Shown: piece after piece, positions 33,055-43,800 of the stretch
Numbering within the stretch: the first letter of the stretch is position 1
Layout of the letters: every line of letters begins with the position of its first letter
NCBI GenBank assembly: GCA_902581145.1
Contig: CACHNE010000001.1
Coordinates: forward strand, 64,501-128,500
Source: an uncultured Bacteroidota bacterium
GTDB lineage: Bacteria; Bacteroidota; Bacteroidia; Flavobacteriales; Flavobacteriaceae
Direction: 5' to 3'
DNA length: 64,000 bases
The notes under the pieces: generated by a model
Databases searched by the model: none
What the model saw: the letters and a program-made list of their open reading frames with translations, nothing else
What the model was told of the DNA's origin: nothing
Translations under genes and position numbers: made by a program

Positions 33055-36000
33055 TTATCTTAGTAATACAAACACTCCTCTTAGATTAATCTCTTCATTA
33101 TAAATTGTAGTTCCTTTTACAACAATTAAATAATTTCCATTCTCAGCTAATTTACCGTTTAAGCTTCCGTTCCATCCGTTAAGTTCAAGATTGTTTTCAT
33201 AGTAAATTAGCGAACCAAAAGTATCATAGATACTCATTTCAATACTATTCACACAAGCATAAACAGGTCTCATAGTATCATTTATACCATCATTGTTTGG
33301 AGAAAAAGCAGTAGGTAATACAATATCATATCCATCCGTAACTTCAATTTGTTCAGAATAGGTATCAATACATCCATAGCCATACTCCACAGTCTGGGTG
33401 ACCGTATATTCACCAGGGTTTAAATATTGATGAGATACCACATCACCAGAAACTAGTGAGCTTCCGTCTCCAAAATCCCAAGTAACGGAGATATAGTCTC
33501 CAGAAGATGTATTCATAAATTCAAGTTCATTATAAATACTAATTCCACAATCAATATTTCCATTGCTGTCATATGTAAATGACGGCTCTCCGATTTCCTC
33601 AAAATCGATTATTATTTCCGTATTTACTTGACAGCCAATCTGATCAGTTACTAAAACATTATAAACTCCATTTTGATAAGCGGTCATGAAAGTATTATCA
33701 CTTATATCAACAGCTCCACCAGACCAGTTTACAGTATATGGCGGGAAACCACCAGAGATGGAAATAGAGTTCTCTTGAGTTACCAAATTATTTTCACAAT
33801 AAGGAACTACTTCAGTGGTTAAATCAACAGTTAAATCCTCTTGCCTAAGAACTATAAAAACTTCAGAGGTACTTGAACAATCATGTAAATCAGTTACAGT
33901 AAGAGTGTATTCACCAGGACCAATATTGGTTAAATCTTCCGTTTCTTGTCCTGTATTCCAAAGGAATTCATAATCTCCATATCCTCCAGAGGTTGTTACA
34001 TTGATACTTCCACTATTTGGATCATCACAATCATAAGCATTTGTTACATCACCAACTATAATTATTTCACTTGATACACTAATAATAAAAGTTTGGGGTA
34101 GACCTACACACGTATTTCCTTCAAAGGTATAAGTTGGTGTAACACTGATATTTGCAAATTGTGTTGTCAAACCACTATTTAATGCAGTAAATGATGGAAT
34201 ATCTCCGTTTCCAGATACTGGAAGACCTATTGAAGTATTATCATTAGTCCATTCGTATGTTGTTTCTCCATCGGTGTTTGAGGTTGAAAAATCAATAATT
34301 GAGGTTATTTCATTGCTACATAAAAATATATCTTCAACAACATTCATTTCAGGTGATGGGTTTACTGAAATCGAAAATGATGAGGGTTCACCAGTACAAA
34401 TTATTCCATTATTATCATAAGATGGAGTAACTGTAATTATTGCAAAAATAGTAGAGTCTGTTGTGTTAATAGCCTGGAAGCTAGGAATTCCACCTTGTCC
34501 CGAATCAGACAACCCAATTTCTGTATTATCATTTGTCCATTCGTATGAGGTCAATCCATCTGTATTTAAAGTTTCAAATGTATAAACAGGTGTAAAATCC
34601 CCATTACACAAAACAGTATCATTAACCGAAACATCATTAACCTGCGCAGATGGATTAACAGATATCACAAAATCCTCTGGGTTTCCCTGACAAATAACAC
34701 CGTTATTTGTATAGGTTGGTGTTACAGTAATAGTTGCAGTTTGAGCAGTGGTTGAAGTATTTATAATTTCAAAAGGCTCAATATTTCCGATTCCTGTTGC
34801 TGGTAGACCAATGGACTCATTTGAATTAGTCCAATTATATTCTGTAGTACCTTCTTCATTTGTAGTGGTAAATTCAATTAATTCCGTCAAATCTCCGTTA
34901 CAATAAAATACATTATCTATTTCATTTACTTGAGCGCCCGGATGTACTGTAATTGTAAAGGTTTCAGCTTCACCCAAGCAATCTATACCAAGATTTGAAT
35001 AAGTTGGTGTCACAGTAATGGTTGCAGTCAAAGGAGTTGTCCCCGTATTAATGGCCGTAAACGTATCAATTGTGTCTTCACCGCTTTCTCCCAATCCAAA
35101 TACATCAGGGGTATCATTAACCCAAGAGTACGATGTTACAGAAAGATCTCCTAAATTAACCGTCTCGAATATTATTGGATCTGTTAGTTCACCATCACAA
35201 ATTTCTATATTTTCAATCTCATTGACTTGAGCAGATGGATTAACCGTAATTGTAAATTCTTTAGACTCACCAGGGCAACTTATCTCATTATTTGTATAGG
35301 TAGGTGTTACTACAATAGTGGATACAATTGGCTCATTTGTATTATTTATTGCGTTAAATACTGGTACATCTCCATCACCGGCTGTTTCAGTCAAACCAGT
35401 ATCTGAATTGTCATTAGTCCAATTAAAACTAACAACTCCGTCAGTATTTTCAGATGCAAAAGAAATGAGTTCTGTTGTGTCACCATTACAAAAAACATAA
35501 TTTTCTGGTTGAATAAGGGTTGCATCAGGATTTACCGTAATTGTAAATTCAATAGGGGTTCCAACATTTGAATTCCCCTCAAATGTAAAAGTAGGAGTTA
35601 CCTCAATGGTTGCAGTTTGAGCAGATAATGATGAGTTAGTAGCTGTAAATCCACTTATCATTGAAGTAGATCCAGTTCCAGTTAACTCATTGTTGGAGAT
35701 TGAGATATTATCATTAGTCCATTCATATGTTGTTGTTCCGCCTGTATTTTGGGTAGAAAAGATTATATCCGCTACCTCATCTAAATTACAGACAACGATA
35801 TTGTTAATTGGATCAACCTGTGCAGGTGGATTAACGGTAATTGTAAAAGTTTCCGTTGGACCGGAATTACTATTACCTCCGTTTTCAAATGTTGGTGTAA
35901 CAACAACAGTTGTAGTAACCGGACTGGATCCAGTATTAGTGGCTGTAAATCCAATATTACTATTACCGCTTAATTCTAAGCCAGTAGTATCATCCGAGTT

Positions 36001-39000
36001 TGTCCATGTATAGGTAGTAATCCCACCTGTGTTTATTGTTGAAAATGGAATATTTATTTCGTCTCCGTCTGAAACAACAATATTATTATTTTCATTTACC
36101 TGCGCAGTTGGATTAACAGTAATTTCAAAAGGGGTTGCAGGCCCTGTACAACTTACACCTCCGTTCTCGAATGTTGGAGTGACTGTTATTGTTGCTGTTA
36201 CAGGACTAGTTCCTGTATTGGTAGCAGTGAAGGATGGAATATTTCCAGAATCAGAATCTTGTAAATTGATTGAGGTTAAATCGTTTTCCCAATTAAATGT
36301 TGTATTACCGTTTACATTTGTTGTTGAGAATTCAACTAGAGAGGTGTCAAATCCGTTTGAAACAATCTGATTTTGAACAGTGTTTACTTGACCTGTTGGA
36401 TTCACTGTTACCACAAATGTAATAGGGTCTCCAACATTTATATCACCACCATTTTCAAAACTTGGTGTTACAACTATATTTGCCGAAATAGGGGCATCAG
36501 TAGTATTAGTAGCTATAATATCAATATTTCCCTCACCAGCATTTGAAAGATTTATTGCAGTATTATCATTAGTCCACGAATAAGTCATATTTCCACCGTT
36601 TACATTAGTGGTAAACTCAATTAAAAGTTCTTCATCATTACAAACTGTTTGAGGATCTACTGGATTAACCTGAGCCTTCGGATTTACAGTAACTTCATAA
36701 TAAAATGGAAGACCTTCGCAATCAAAACCTATATTTCCTGATGCAACAGCAGTGTAAATGACCGTAAGGGGGTCTGTAGTAGTATTAAATAATGTCTCTT
36801 CAGGGATTGAATTTGTTCCTGAGGTTGTTGTAAGACCTGTAATTCCATTGTCGGCTACGGCAGTCCATGCAAAAGTAACACCGCTTGTAGGACTAGTCAG
36901 ATCAACAGAAGCAGTTGTTTCACCACTGGTTATAAATTGGTTATCTTCGGAAAATAATACCTGTGGAGAAGGATTAACAATTATTTTAAATGTTGTAGAA
37001 TCTCCATCACAACTTACTTCATTGTAAGTATAAACAGATGTAACTGTAATATTTGCCTCAATTTGCTCAGATGACGAATTATTAGCTTGGAAACTTGAAA
37101 TATTTCCCGTTCCATTTTCAGCAAGCCCAATATCAGGATTGTCATTAATCCAAGAATATGTTATCTCACCTTCTTCTAGATTTTCAGTATTTGCATCTAA
37201 AACTGATGTGAAATTAATATCAAAAGTGTTTTCACCATTACACAAGATTTGGTCTCCTACAGGACTTATTCCAACAGTAGGGTTTACTGTTACAACCACG
37301 TCAAACGGAGCACCCTCGCAACCATCTGTACCTACTACTGGGGTAACAGTGTATGTCAATGTAGCTGGAAAATCTGTAGAATTTGTAAGTACTTGACTTA
37401 TTGATGTTTCATTAGAAGCAGAGGATCCACCTGTAACAATTCCAACGGGATTACTAGTTGGTTCAGACCAGCTGTATGTAGTTCCTACAGGAACAATTTC
37501 AGTTGGTGAATCATCCGTTGGTGATATTTCTAAAAGTTCACCATCACATATAGTAATTTCTTTGTCTGAAATAACAGGAGTTGGCTGAATAGTCATTGTA
37601 TAATCAAATGGATCTCCTTCACAGCCATCGGCATCTGGGGTAATGGTGTATACTAAATCTTGTTCAATATTGGTTAAGTTTGATATTGTCTGTGATGGGA
37701 TAAATCCATCAGTACCACTATTCACATAATTAGTTAAATTTTCATTTTCGGCAGCTATCCATGAATAGGTTGTACCATCTACATCAGAAATGAAATCAAA
37801 CTGTGTTGAAGCTTGATTTGAGCAAACCTCCTGAGTATTAGTAGTATTCGTAATTGTGGGGGTTTTACTCAATGTGATTGAAACCGTTGCAGTCGGGGGA
37901 TTATTACAATTTGAACCAGCTGTTACTGAAATATTATATACACCAGGTGAGTTTAATCTAATTTCAGGATATGGGTCTGTAGCAGTTGTTCCGTTCAAAA
38001 ACGTATAGTCAGAGCTAGTGATATCAGAACCTGAAACAGTCCATAAATAACCAGTTGGCGCAATAAACCCAGTAGAATATATGGGAGTAATTTCAGATTC
38101 AAAATCTATATCTAAAGTCGATAGCGAACAATAAGTTATTTCAGAAATTGGTAGTCCAACCGTAGGATCTCCTAATACTTCAAGATTACTTGAATAGCTA
38201 TCAGAACCACAGGAAGTTGTAACGGTCTGGGTAATTGTATAATTTCCAACAGATGTAAAACTAATTTCTGGATTTTGAGATGTTAGAGTTGTAGAATCCA
38301 CTAAACTGTAACCAGAATTTGGTGAAATACTCCACTGATAAGTAGGGTCCTCATTTGGAAGTGCACTATCACATTCCACACTGACAATATTTGAGGCATC
38401 TGTTAGGGTTACTACATCATTAATACATATTTGGCTAACCTCATCATCTAATTCACCATTTGTAGGGTCTGTTAACATTGTTGTTTTCATCAATACAACT
38501 AAATCCACCTGTGACCCGTCTTCCCAATAACCATTAGAGGTGAAGTTTATATCTGTATTTCCTGGATCGATATTAGCGACAAAATTATTAGATGAACCTG
38601 ATGCTTTTAAATGAATAGTGTATTGGGTTCCAGAATTTAGTGTGGGAGCATCTTCAACAGGTATCTCCATCGTAAACCAACCGGAACAAACTCCGTCTGA
38701 ATTAAGATTAGAATTTGAACTATTCCAATACTGATGGGGATACTGTTTTTCATATAGGAGATTGCCACTTACATTACCAGTTACACTGCCATATGAAACA
38801 GTACCCTGGAATATTTTTATTGTAGGTTGGAAACTGTATGGGGATTGTGTACAGCCATTTTTAAACATAGATACAGATGTTAATTTTCCTGTATGACCTG
38901 CAGTATATACATTTCCTTGACCACTAAAAAAGCCTACACCGGTAGTATTATTTGGTTCGATATTTAGATCTTGAACAAGTGAGCCAGATTGTATGATATT

Positions 39001-40479
39001 AAAGTCTGCATCAGGAATATCCTCAACATTTACCGTTTTTATTTCGATGTCCTCCTGTAAACAACCAGAGGGATTTTGGGCACTCAACTTTATCTCCCAA
39101 CATCCAGGTTCATCAATATCTGAAGCAGGAATAATTAAATCATCTCCAACCAGCCAGTTATTATTTAGTAAAAAGGCTAGAACAAAATCATCAGAACTTG
39201 GTTTCTTCACTTCCCAGGTTAAATTTACTTCACCTGCACACGAACCGTTAGCAGTTGGGTAAGACCCAGCAATTGTAGCATTGATTGCTCTGATATCCTC
39301 ATCTATACATTGTTCAGGATTAAGATTAAACTTTGCATCAGGAGATTCTGCTGTAGCAACATCTTTAGTAGTACCATTTCCGTTAGGCGAATAAGTATCA
39401 CAAACTGGATCACTTCCGGTAGGATTTACTCCTTTGTTATATAGTTTTTTCGAAACTTCAAAACTTGAACTACCACTATTATTACAAGATGGTTGATTAA
39501 AAATATGCGTGATTGGATCAGCAGGTGTAGCGCTATAACGTGCTAATAACTCAGCCTGCGTGTATGTTTCAGGAGTTGTTCCGTCACCAAAATTAATAAC
39601 ATAGTATGATCCCATGTAATTGTTAGTGATACCTAAATTTGAAACAATATCACCAATACCAAATACAACTTCTTCCCCAACACATACAGTCTCCGATGAT
39701 AAATTAGCTAATGCAGTTGAACTGGTGTGAAATAAAAAAGTATAGCTAAAAACACTAATATTTCCATCTGCATCTGTTTCATTTACCTCAAAATTATAAG
39801 TTCCAACAGATAAATTATCAGGAATTTCATATGTGTAATTTAGAAATGGAGAAATTGTTGTCGCAGATCCTGATTCAATATCTATGAGTTTAACCGAAAT
39901 TGAATTTTCTTCGTTTGATGGAGTTACAGTGAAATATTTGTAAGATGTCGGGATGATTGTTGTTTGTGCGCTATAGGTTTGATTCAATGAGCCAATAAAG
40001 GGATTAGTTGTATTAGTGCCGTTGTTTAAACACTCAGAAAAAAAAGTATCAGAATTTATCGATGATACTACACTAGGAACAGAATCATATGAAGAATTAT
40101 TAACCGAAAATAAATTTGTTTCAACGCTTAAAGCTGGCTGTGTCGATCTAATTCTTAATTTGTATTGACCTGCAGATAATCCAGCAGGTAAAACACCATT
40201 AATGAGAGGCGTGTAAAAATCATGAACTGTACTCAAGACCGTTGGGTTTGTAAAATCTCCTGCAGGACCTGATAATTCTAAAATAAAAGAATTGTTAGAA
40301 CCATCTTGTAGATTTGCGGGATTTGCGAGTTCAAAAACACCTGTTGGGTTTATGTGAACAGAGACTCCCGAACCAGGGGCATACGTATCTGATGAATTAA
40401 AATTTACAAGATTTATGCTCTGAGAAAATGTGAGCACACAAAAAAACATGAATAATATGGTCAGCCTTATTCTCTTCAT
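33055..40479 (-). CDS. giant repeat surface adhesin with gliding-motility-type (type B) C-terminal domain
   Basis: A 2474-aa secreted protein with a signal peptide (residues 1-19, ending TFSQ). The N-terminal third has mixed Ig/PKD-type modules (for example IINFGDGTTPETY). The middle is a run of about 12 PKD-like repeats of roughly 100-110 aa, each opening with an NPxAQV-like strand, then a TxYxWTNDN core and ending ITVTPT...FTITV. A SprB-type module (SGGYGDYEFLWNTGQ) and a classical PKD domain (VTWDFGDGSS) follow. The C-terminus, LPTAFSPNNDGINDTMRPVY to GVFVLLR, is the gliding motility-associated type B sorting domain. Gliding or surface adhesion is likely, with the SprF-like protein downstream as export partner. 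Confidence 0.92.
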   Translation of the reverse strand: MKRIRLTILFMFFCVLTFSQSINLVNFNSSDTYAPGSGVSVHINPTGVFELANPANLQDGSNNSFILELSGPAGDFTNPTVLSTVHDFYTPLINGVLPAGLSAGQYKLRIRSTQPALSVETNLFSVNNSSYDSVPSVVSSINSDTFFSECLNNGTNTTNPFIGSLNQTYSAQTTIIPTSYKYFTVTPSNEENSISVKLIDIESGSATTISPFLNYTYEIPDNLSVGTYNFEVNETDADGNISVFSYTFLFHTSSTALANLSSETVCVGEEVVFGIGDIVSNLGITNNYMGSYYVINFGDGTTPETYTQAELLARYSATPADPITHIFNQPSCNNSGSSSFEVSKKLYNKGVNPTGSDPVCDTYSPNGNGTTKDVATAESPDAKFNLNPEQCIDEDIRAINATIAGSYPTANGSCAGEVNLTWEVKKPSSDDFVLAFLLNNNWLVGDDLIIPASDIDEPGCWEIKLSAQNPSGCLQEDIEIKTVNVEDIPDADFNIIQSGSLVQDLNIEPNNTTGVGFFSGQGNVYTAGHTGKLTSVSMFKNGCTQSPYSFQPTIKIFQGTVSYGSVTGNVSGNLLYEKQYPHQYWNSSNSNLNSDGVCSGWFTMEIPVEDAPTLNSGTQYTIHLKASGSSNNFVANIDPGNTDINFTSNGYWEDGSQVDLVVLMKTTMLTDPTNGELDDEVSQICINDVVTLTDASNIVSVECDSALPNEDPTYQWSISPNSGYSLVDSTTLTSQNPEISFTSVGNYTITQTVTTSCGSDSYSSNLEVLGDPTVGLPISEITYCSLSTLDIDFESEITPIYSTGFIAPTGYLWTVSGSDITSSDYTFLNGTTATDPYPEIRLNSPGVYNISVTAGSNCNNPPTATVSITLSKTPTITNTTNTQEVCSNQASTQFDFISDVDGTTYSWIAAENENLTNYVNSGTDGFIPSQTISNLTNIEQDLVYTITPDADGCEGDPFDYTMTIQPTPVISDKEITICDGELLEISPTDDSPTEIVPVGTTYSWSEPTSNPVGIVTGGSSASNETSISQVLTNSTDFPATLTYTVTPVVGTDGCEGAPFDVVVTVNPTVGISPVGDQILCNGENTFDINFTSVLDANTENLEEGEITYSWINDNPDIGLAENGTGNISSFQANNSSSEQIEANITVTSVYTYNEVSCDGDSTTFKIIVNPSPQVLFSEDNQFITSGETTASVDLTSPTSGVTFAWTAVADNGITGLTTTSGTNSIPEETLFNTTTDPLTVIYTAVASGNIGFDCEGLPFYYEVTVNPKAQVNPVDPQTVCNDEELLIEFTTNVNGGNMTYSWTNDNTAINLSNAGEGNIDIIATNTTDAPISANIVVTPSFENGGDINVGDPITFVVTVNPTGQVNTVQNQIVSNGFDTSLVEFSTTNVNGNTTFNWENDLTSINLQDSDSGNIPSFTATNTGTSPVTATITVTPTFENGGVSCTGPATPFEITVNPTAQVNENNNIVVSDGDEINIPFSTINTGGITTYTWTNSDDTTGLELSGNSNIGFTATNTGSSPVTTTVVVTPTFENGGNSNSGPTETFTITVNPPAQVDPINNIVVCNLDEVADIIFSTQNTGGTTTYEWTNDNISISNNELTGTGSTSMISGFTATNSSLSAQTATIEVTPTFTFEGNSNVGTPIEFTITVNPDATLIQPENYVFCNGDTTELISFASENTDGVVSFNWTNDNSDTGLTETAGDGDVPVFNAINNTNEPIVSTIVVTPTYTNNEISCPGESKEFTITVNPSAQVNEIENIEICDGELTDPIIFETVNLGDLSVTSYSWVNDTPDVFGLGESGEDTIDTFTAINTGTTPLTATITVTPTYSNLGIDCLGEAETFTITVHPGAQVNEIDNVFYCNGDLTELIEFTTTNEEGTTEYNWTNSNESIGLPATGIGNIEPFEIINTSTTAQTATITVTPTYTNNGVICQGNPEDFVISVNPSAQVNDVSVNDTVLCNGDFTPVYTFETLNTDGLTSYEWTNDNTEIGLSDSGQGGIPSFQAINTTDSTIFAIITVTPSYDNNGIICTGEPSSFSISVNPSPEMNVVEDIFLCSNEITSIIDFSTSNTDGETTYEWTNDNTSIGLPVSGNGDIPSFTALNSGLTTQFANISVTPTYTFEGNTCVGLPQTFIISVSSEIIIVGDVTNAYDCDDPNSGSINVTTSGGYGDYEFLWNTGQETEDLTNIGPGEYTLTVTDLHDCSSTSEVFIVLRQEDLTVDLTTEVVPYCENNLVTQENSISISGGFPPYTVNWSGGAVDISDNTFMTAYQNGVYNVLVTDQIGCQVNTEIIIDFEEIGEPSFTYDSNGNIDCGISIYNELEFMNTSSGDYISVTWDFGDGSSLVSGDVVSHQYLNPGEYTVTQTVEYGYGCIDTYSEQIEVTDGYDIVLPTAFSPNNDGINDTMRPVYACVNSIEMSIYDTFGSLIYYENNLELNGWNGSLNGKLAENGNYLIVVKGTTIYNEEINLRGVFVLLR
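34060..37600 (-). repeat. tandem PKD-like repeats of the adhesin
   Basis: About 12 imperfect repeats of roughly 300-330 bp, in frame within the adhesin, each encode a conserved NPxAQVN...CNG...YSWTNDN...TxTVTPT pattern. They vary enough that exact boundaries are approximate. Confidence 0.8.
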
Positions 40480-40497
40480 GGTCTTTAGTTAGACTTA

Positions 40498-40505
40498 CAA
40501 ATATA
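40498..40505 (-). promoter_or_regulatory. -7 promoter box for the adhesin-sprF operon
   Basis: The minus strand has TATATTTG, 18 nt before the adhesin start codon and just after the trxA stop. No clear TTG box was found. Confidence 0.45.
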
Positions 40506-40516
40506 GATGATTTTTT

Positions 40517-40834
40517 TTAGATAAGGTTATCTAATGCTTGAGCGTAATCATTCTTTGAAGAAACTCCTACTTTTCTGTCAACAAGTTCACCGTTCTTAAA
40601 TACAAGAACCGTGGGGATATTTCTTACACCGAATTGTGCGGCATATTGTTGATTAGAATCAATGTCAACTTTTCCCACAACAGCTTTGCCTTCATATTCG
40701 TCACTAAGTTCATCTATTATCGGACCAACCATTCTACAGGGGCCACACCAAGCTGCCCAAAAATCGACCATCACCGGTTTGTCACTTTTTAATACTGTTT
40801 CTTCAAAATTGCTATCTGTAATCTCTAATGCCAT
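40517..40834 (-). CDS. trxA: thioredoxin
   Basis: A 105-aa thioredoxin with the active site WCGPC (C30, C33) and the conserved FWAAWCGPCRM, VDIDSNQQYAAQFGVRNIPT (cis-Pro) and VGVSSK elements. It is a cytoplasmic disulfide reductant. The start is ATG 40834. A TTG seven codons upstream would extend it to no purpose. It lies 36 nt after dnaE on the same strand, and TATTTTTG (40853-40860, minus strand) just upstream could be its own -7 box. Confidence 0.96.
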   Translation of the reverse strand: MALEITDSNFEETVLKSDKPVMVDFWAAWCGPCRMVGPIIDELSDEYEGKAVVGKVDIDSNQQYAAQFGVRNIPTVLVFKNGELVDRKVGVSSKNDYAQALDNLI

Positions 40835-40870
40835 AATATTATTTTTAAAAGCCAAAAATAAGTATTTTCT

Positions 40871-43800
40871 CTAATTTAATTTGTAAAAAATATTTTTTCC
40901 TTCAAGTTCATTAAGAAGTTTAGGAGAAATATTTACTTTTTGTTTTTCACTATCCATCTCAACCATAATTTTTTCTTCGTCATCATACACGACAAAACTG
41001 AGATTGTGTATTCCGTCATGTTGACTTAAAAGAGATTTTATTGAGCTTATTTTTTCATTTTTTATATCGTCTAATTTTAATTGAATTGATAACTTTTTTG
41101 CAAATGTCTTTACAACGTCCTGTAATAGTTTGAAGTTTGTGTACTGAATCCTTGGCTCACCTCTGACTCCAGTTTCTTTATTCAACCACCCTTCAACAAT
41201 CTTGGTTTTTATATGCAGGAAATTATTTAAAGTCAAGAAATGTTTAAATCTAAGATATTCTTCTCCAAAAATTCTAAAATTATATGAATCAACATAATCC
41301 TCTAATACAAAAAATGCCCAACCTTTTCCTTGTCTGCTAACTCTGTGCTCCACCTCAGTGATAACCCCGGCAACATTAATTTCCTTATTAACAAAGTCTT
41401 TGGGAGACTTAAATACACTTACGTCACCATTACAAAAAGATTCCATTTCAACTTTGAAATCGTCAAGTGGATGACCAGAAATATAAATACCTACAACCTC
41501 TTTTTCTTTTGTTAACTTTTCAATGGTTGGCCAAGGTTCAACCTCGGGTATAGACGGGTTTGATACTTGTAAATCATTTGTACCTGCAAATAGACTGACC
41601 TGAGAGGAGTTTTTGTTTTCTTGGAATTTATTTCCATGCCTTAATATTTTTTCAATAAATGTTATTCCATCACCATTATCATGAAAATATTGTGACCTAT
41701 TAATATCAAAAGAATCAAATGCTCCTGCTGCAGCTAAACTGTCAAAAGCTTTTTTATTGGCAGCTCTTAGATCAACCCTTTGGGATAGATCAAATATTGA
41801 TTGATAATGACCATTTAGTTTTCTTTCACTTACAATTGCCTTAACTGCGGAAGCACCAACTCCTTTGATCGCACCCATTCCGAAACGAATAGCATTATCT
41901 TTATTTACAGAAAATTTATAATAAGATTCATTCAAATCAGGTCCCAAAACTTCCAATTTCATTCTTTTACATTCACCCATAAAAAATGTCACATTTTTTA
42001 TATCATTCATATTATTAGATAATACGGAAGCCATATATTCAGCTGGATAATTAGCCTTAAGAAATGCAGTCTGATATGCAATCCACGCATAGCATGTTGA
42101 ATGAGATTTATTGAAAGCATAACTAGCAAAAGCCTCCCAATCTTTCCATATCTTTTCTACCTTTTCAGTTTTAAAACCCTTCTTTTCAGAATTTTTTAAA
42201 AACTTGGGCTTCATTTTATCAAGAACATCTTTTTGTTTTTTACCCATTGCTTTTCTAAGAATATCCGCTTCACCTTTTGAGAAATTTCCAATTTTTTGAG
42301 ACAAGAGCATCACCTGCTCTTGGTATACAGTAATTCCATAGGTATCTTTTAAATATTCCTCCATCTCAGGTAAATCATAGACAATTTTTTCATCCCCATG
42401 CTTTCTTCTGATAAAGCTTGGAATATATTCCATTGGCCCAGGCCTGTATAAAGCATTCATAGCGATTAAATCATCAAAAACAGAAGGCTTTAGGTCTTTA
42501 AGGTGTTTTTGCATACCAGGTGATTCATATTGGAAAATCCCTACCGTTTCTCCTCTTTGAAATAATTCGAAGGTTTTTTTATCATCTATTGGAAAATTAT
42601 CTGGATCTAAATCAATTCCGTATTTAGCTTTAACAATTTTGACTGTGTCCTTTATAAGGGTCAAGGTTTTTAGACCTAAAAAATCCATTTTAAGTAATCC
42701 TGCCTGTTCAACCACGGCATTATCGAATTGGGTAACAAATAAATCGGAATCTTTTGCCGTTGCAATCGGTACGAAATTTTTTATATCATCAGGAGTTATA
42801 ATTACCCCACAAGCATGGATTCCTGTATTTCTTAATGATCCCTCTAGTAATCTGGCTTGTTTAATGGTTTCAGATTCCAGATTATCAGATTGTGAGATAC
42901 TTAACAGCTGATTTATTTTATCGAGATCATCGGCCCTAAATTTATTTCTTAATTCTTTGTGATCGGTTTCAAAAATTGAACTAAGTTTTGTCATATTTGG
43001 TACTAACTTCGCAATTCTATCTGCATCTCCAAGCGGTAAATCTAAAACTCTAGCAGTATCTCTAATAGAAGATTTAGCTGCCATAGTACCATAGGTAATT
43101 ATTTGAGCTACCTGATTTTCGCCATATTTATCTATCACGTAATTAATAACCTTATTTCTTCCTACATCATCAAAATCAATATCAATATCTGGCATACTAA
43201 CCCTTTCTGGATTTAGAAATCTTTCAAAAAGTAAATCATATTTTATAGGATCAATATTTGTAATCCATAAACAATATGCGACCACTGATCCTGCAGCTGA
43301 ACCTCTTCCAGGACCAACAGAAACGTTCATTTCTCTGGCCTTTCTTATAAAATCCTCAACAATTAAAAAATATCCAGGATAACCTGTATTTTTAATAGTA
43401 TCAAGTTCAAACTCGATTCTTTCTTTTAGATCATCATCAATTTTTTCATACCGCTTTTCTGCACCTATGTAAGTTAAATGTCTTAGGTAATTATTTTCTC
43501 CTCTTTTACCTCCATCAACTTTGTCTTTTGAATCAATAAATTTTTTGGGGATTTCAAATTTTGGTAACTGAACTTCATTAGTTAAATCAAATGCCTCAAT
43601 TTTAGAAACAATCTCGTTTGTATTTGAAAGTGAGCTTGGAATATCAGCAAATATCTCCCTCATCTGATCTTGAGATTTAAAATAATACTCACTATTTGGT
43701 AAGCCAAACCTAAACCCTCTTCCTCTTCCTTTTGGCGTTGATAGTTTTTCTCCGTCCTTAACACAAAGTAAAATATCATGAGCATCAGCACTTGAGTTCT

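Noticed and set aside
35018..37396. Plus-strand open frames of 60-113 codons opposite the adhesin
   Set aside because: They arise from repeated Thr/Asn/Val codons read on the other strand, with low-complexity predicted peptides and no family features.
34060..37600. Possible CRISPR-like or non-coding repeats
   Set aside because: The period is about 300-330 bp, imperfect and in frame, and it encodes PKD-like domains of the adhesin.
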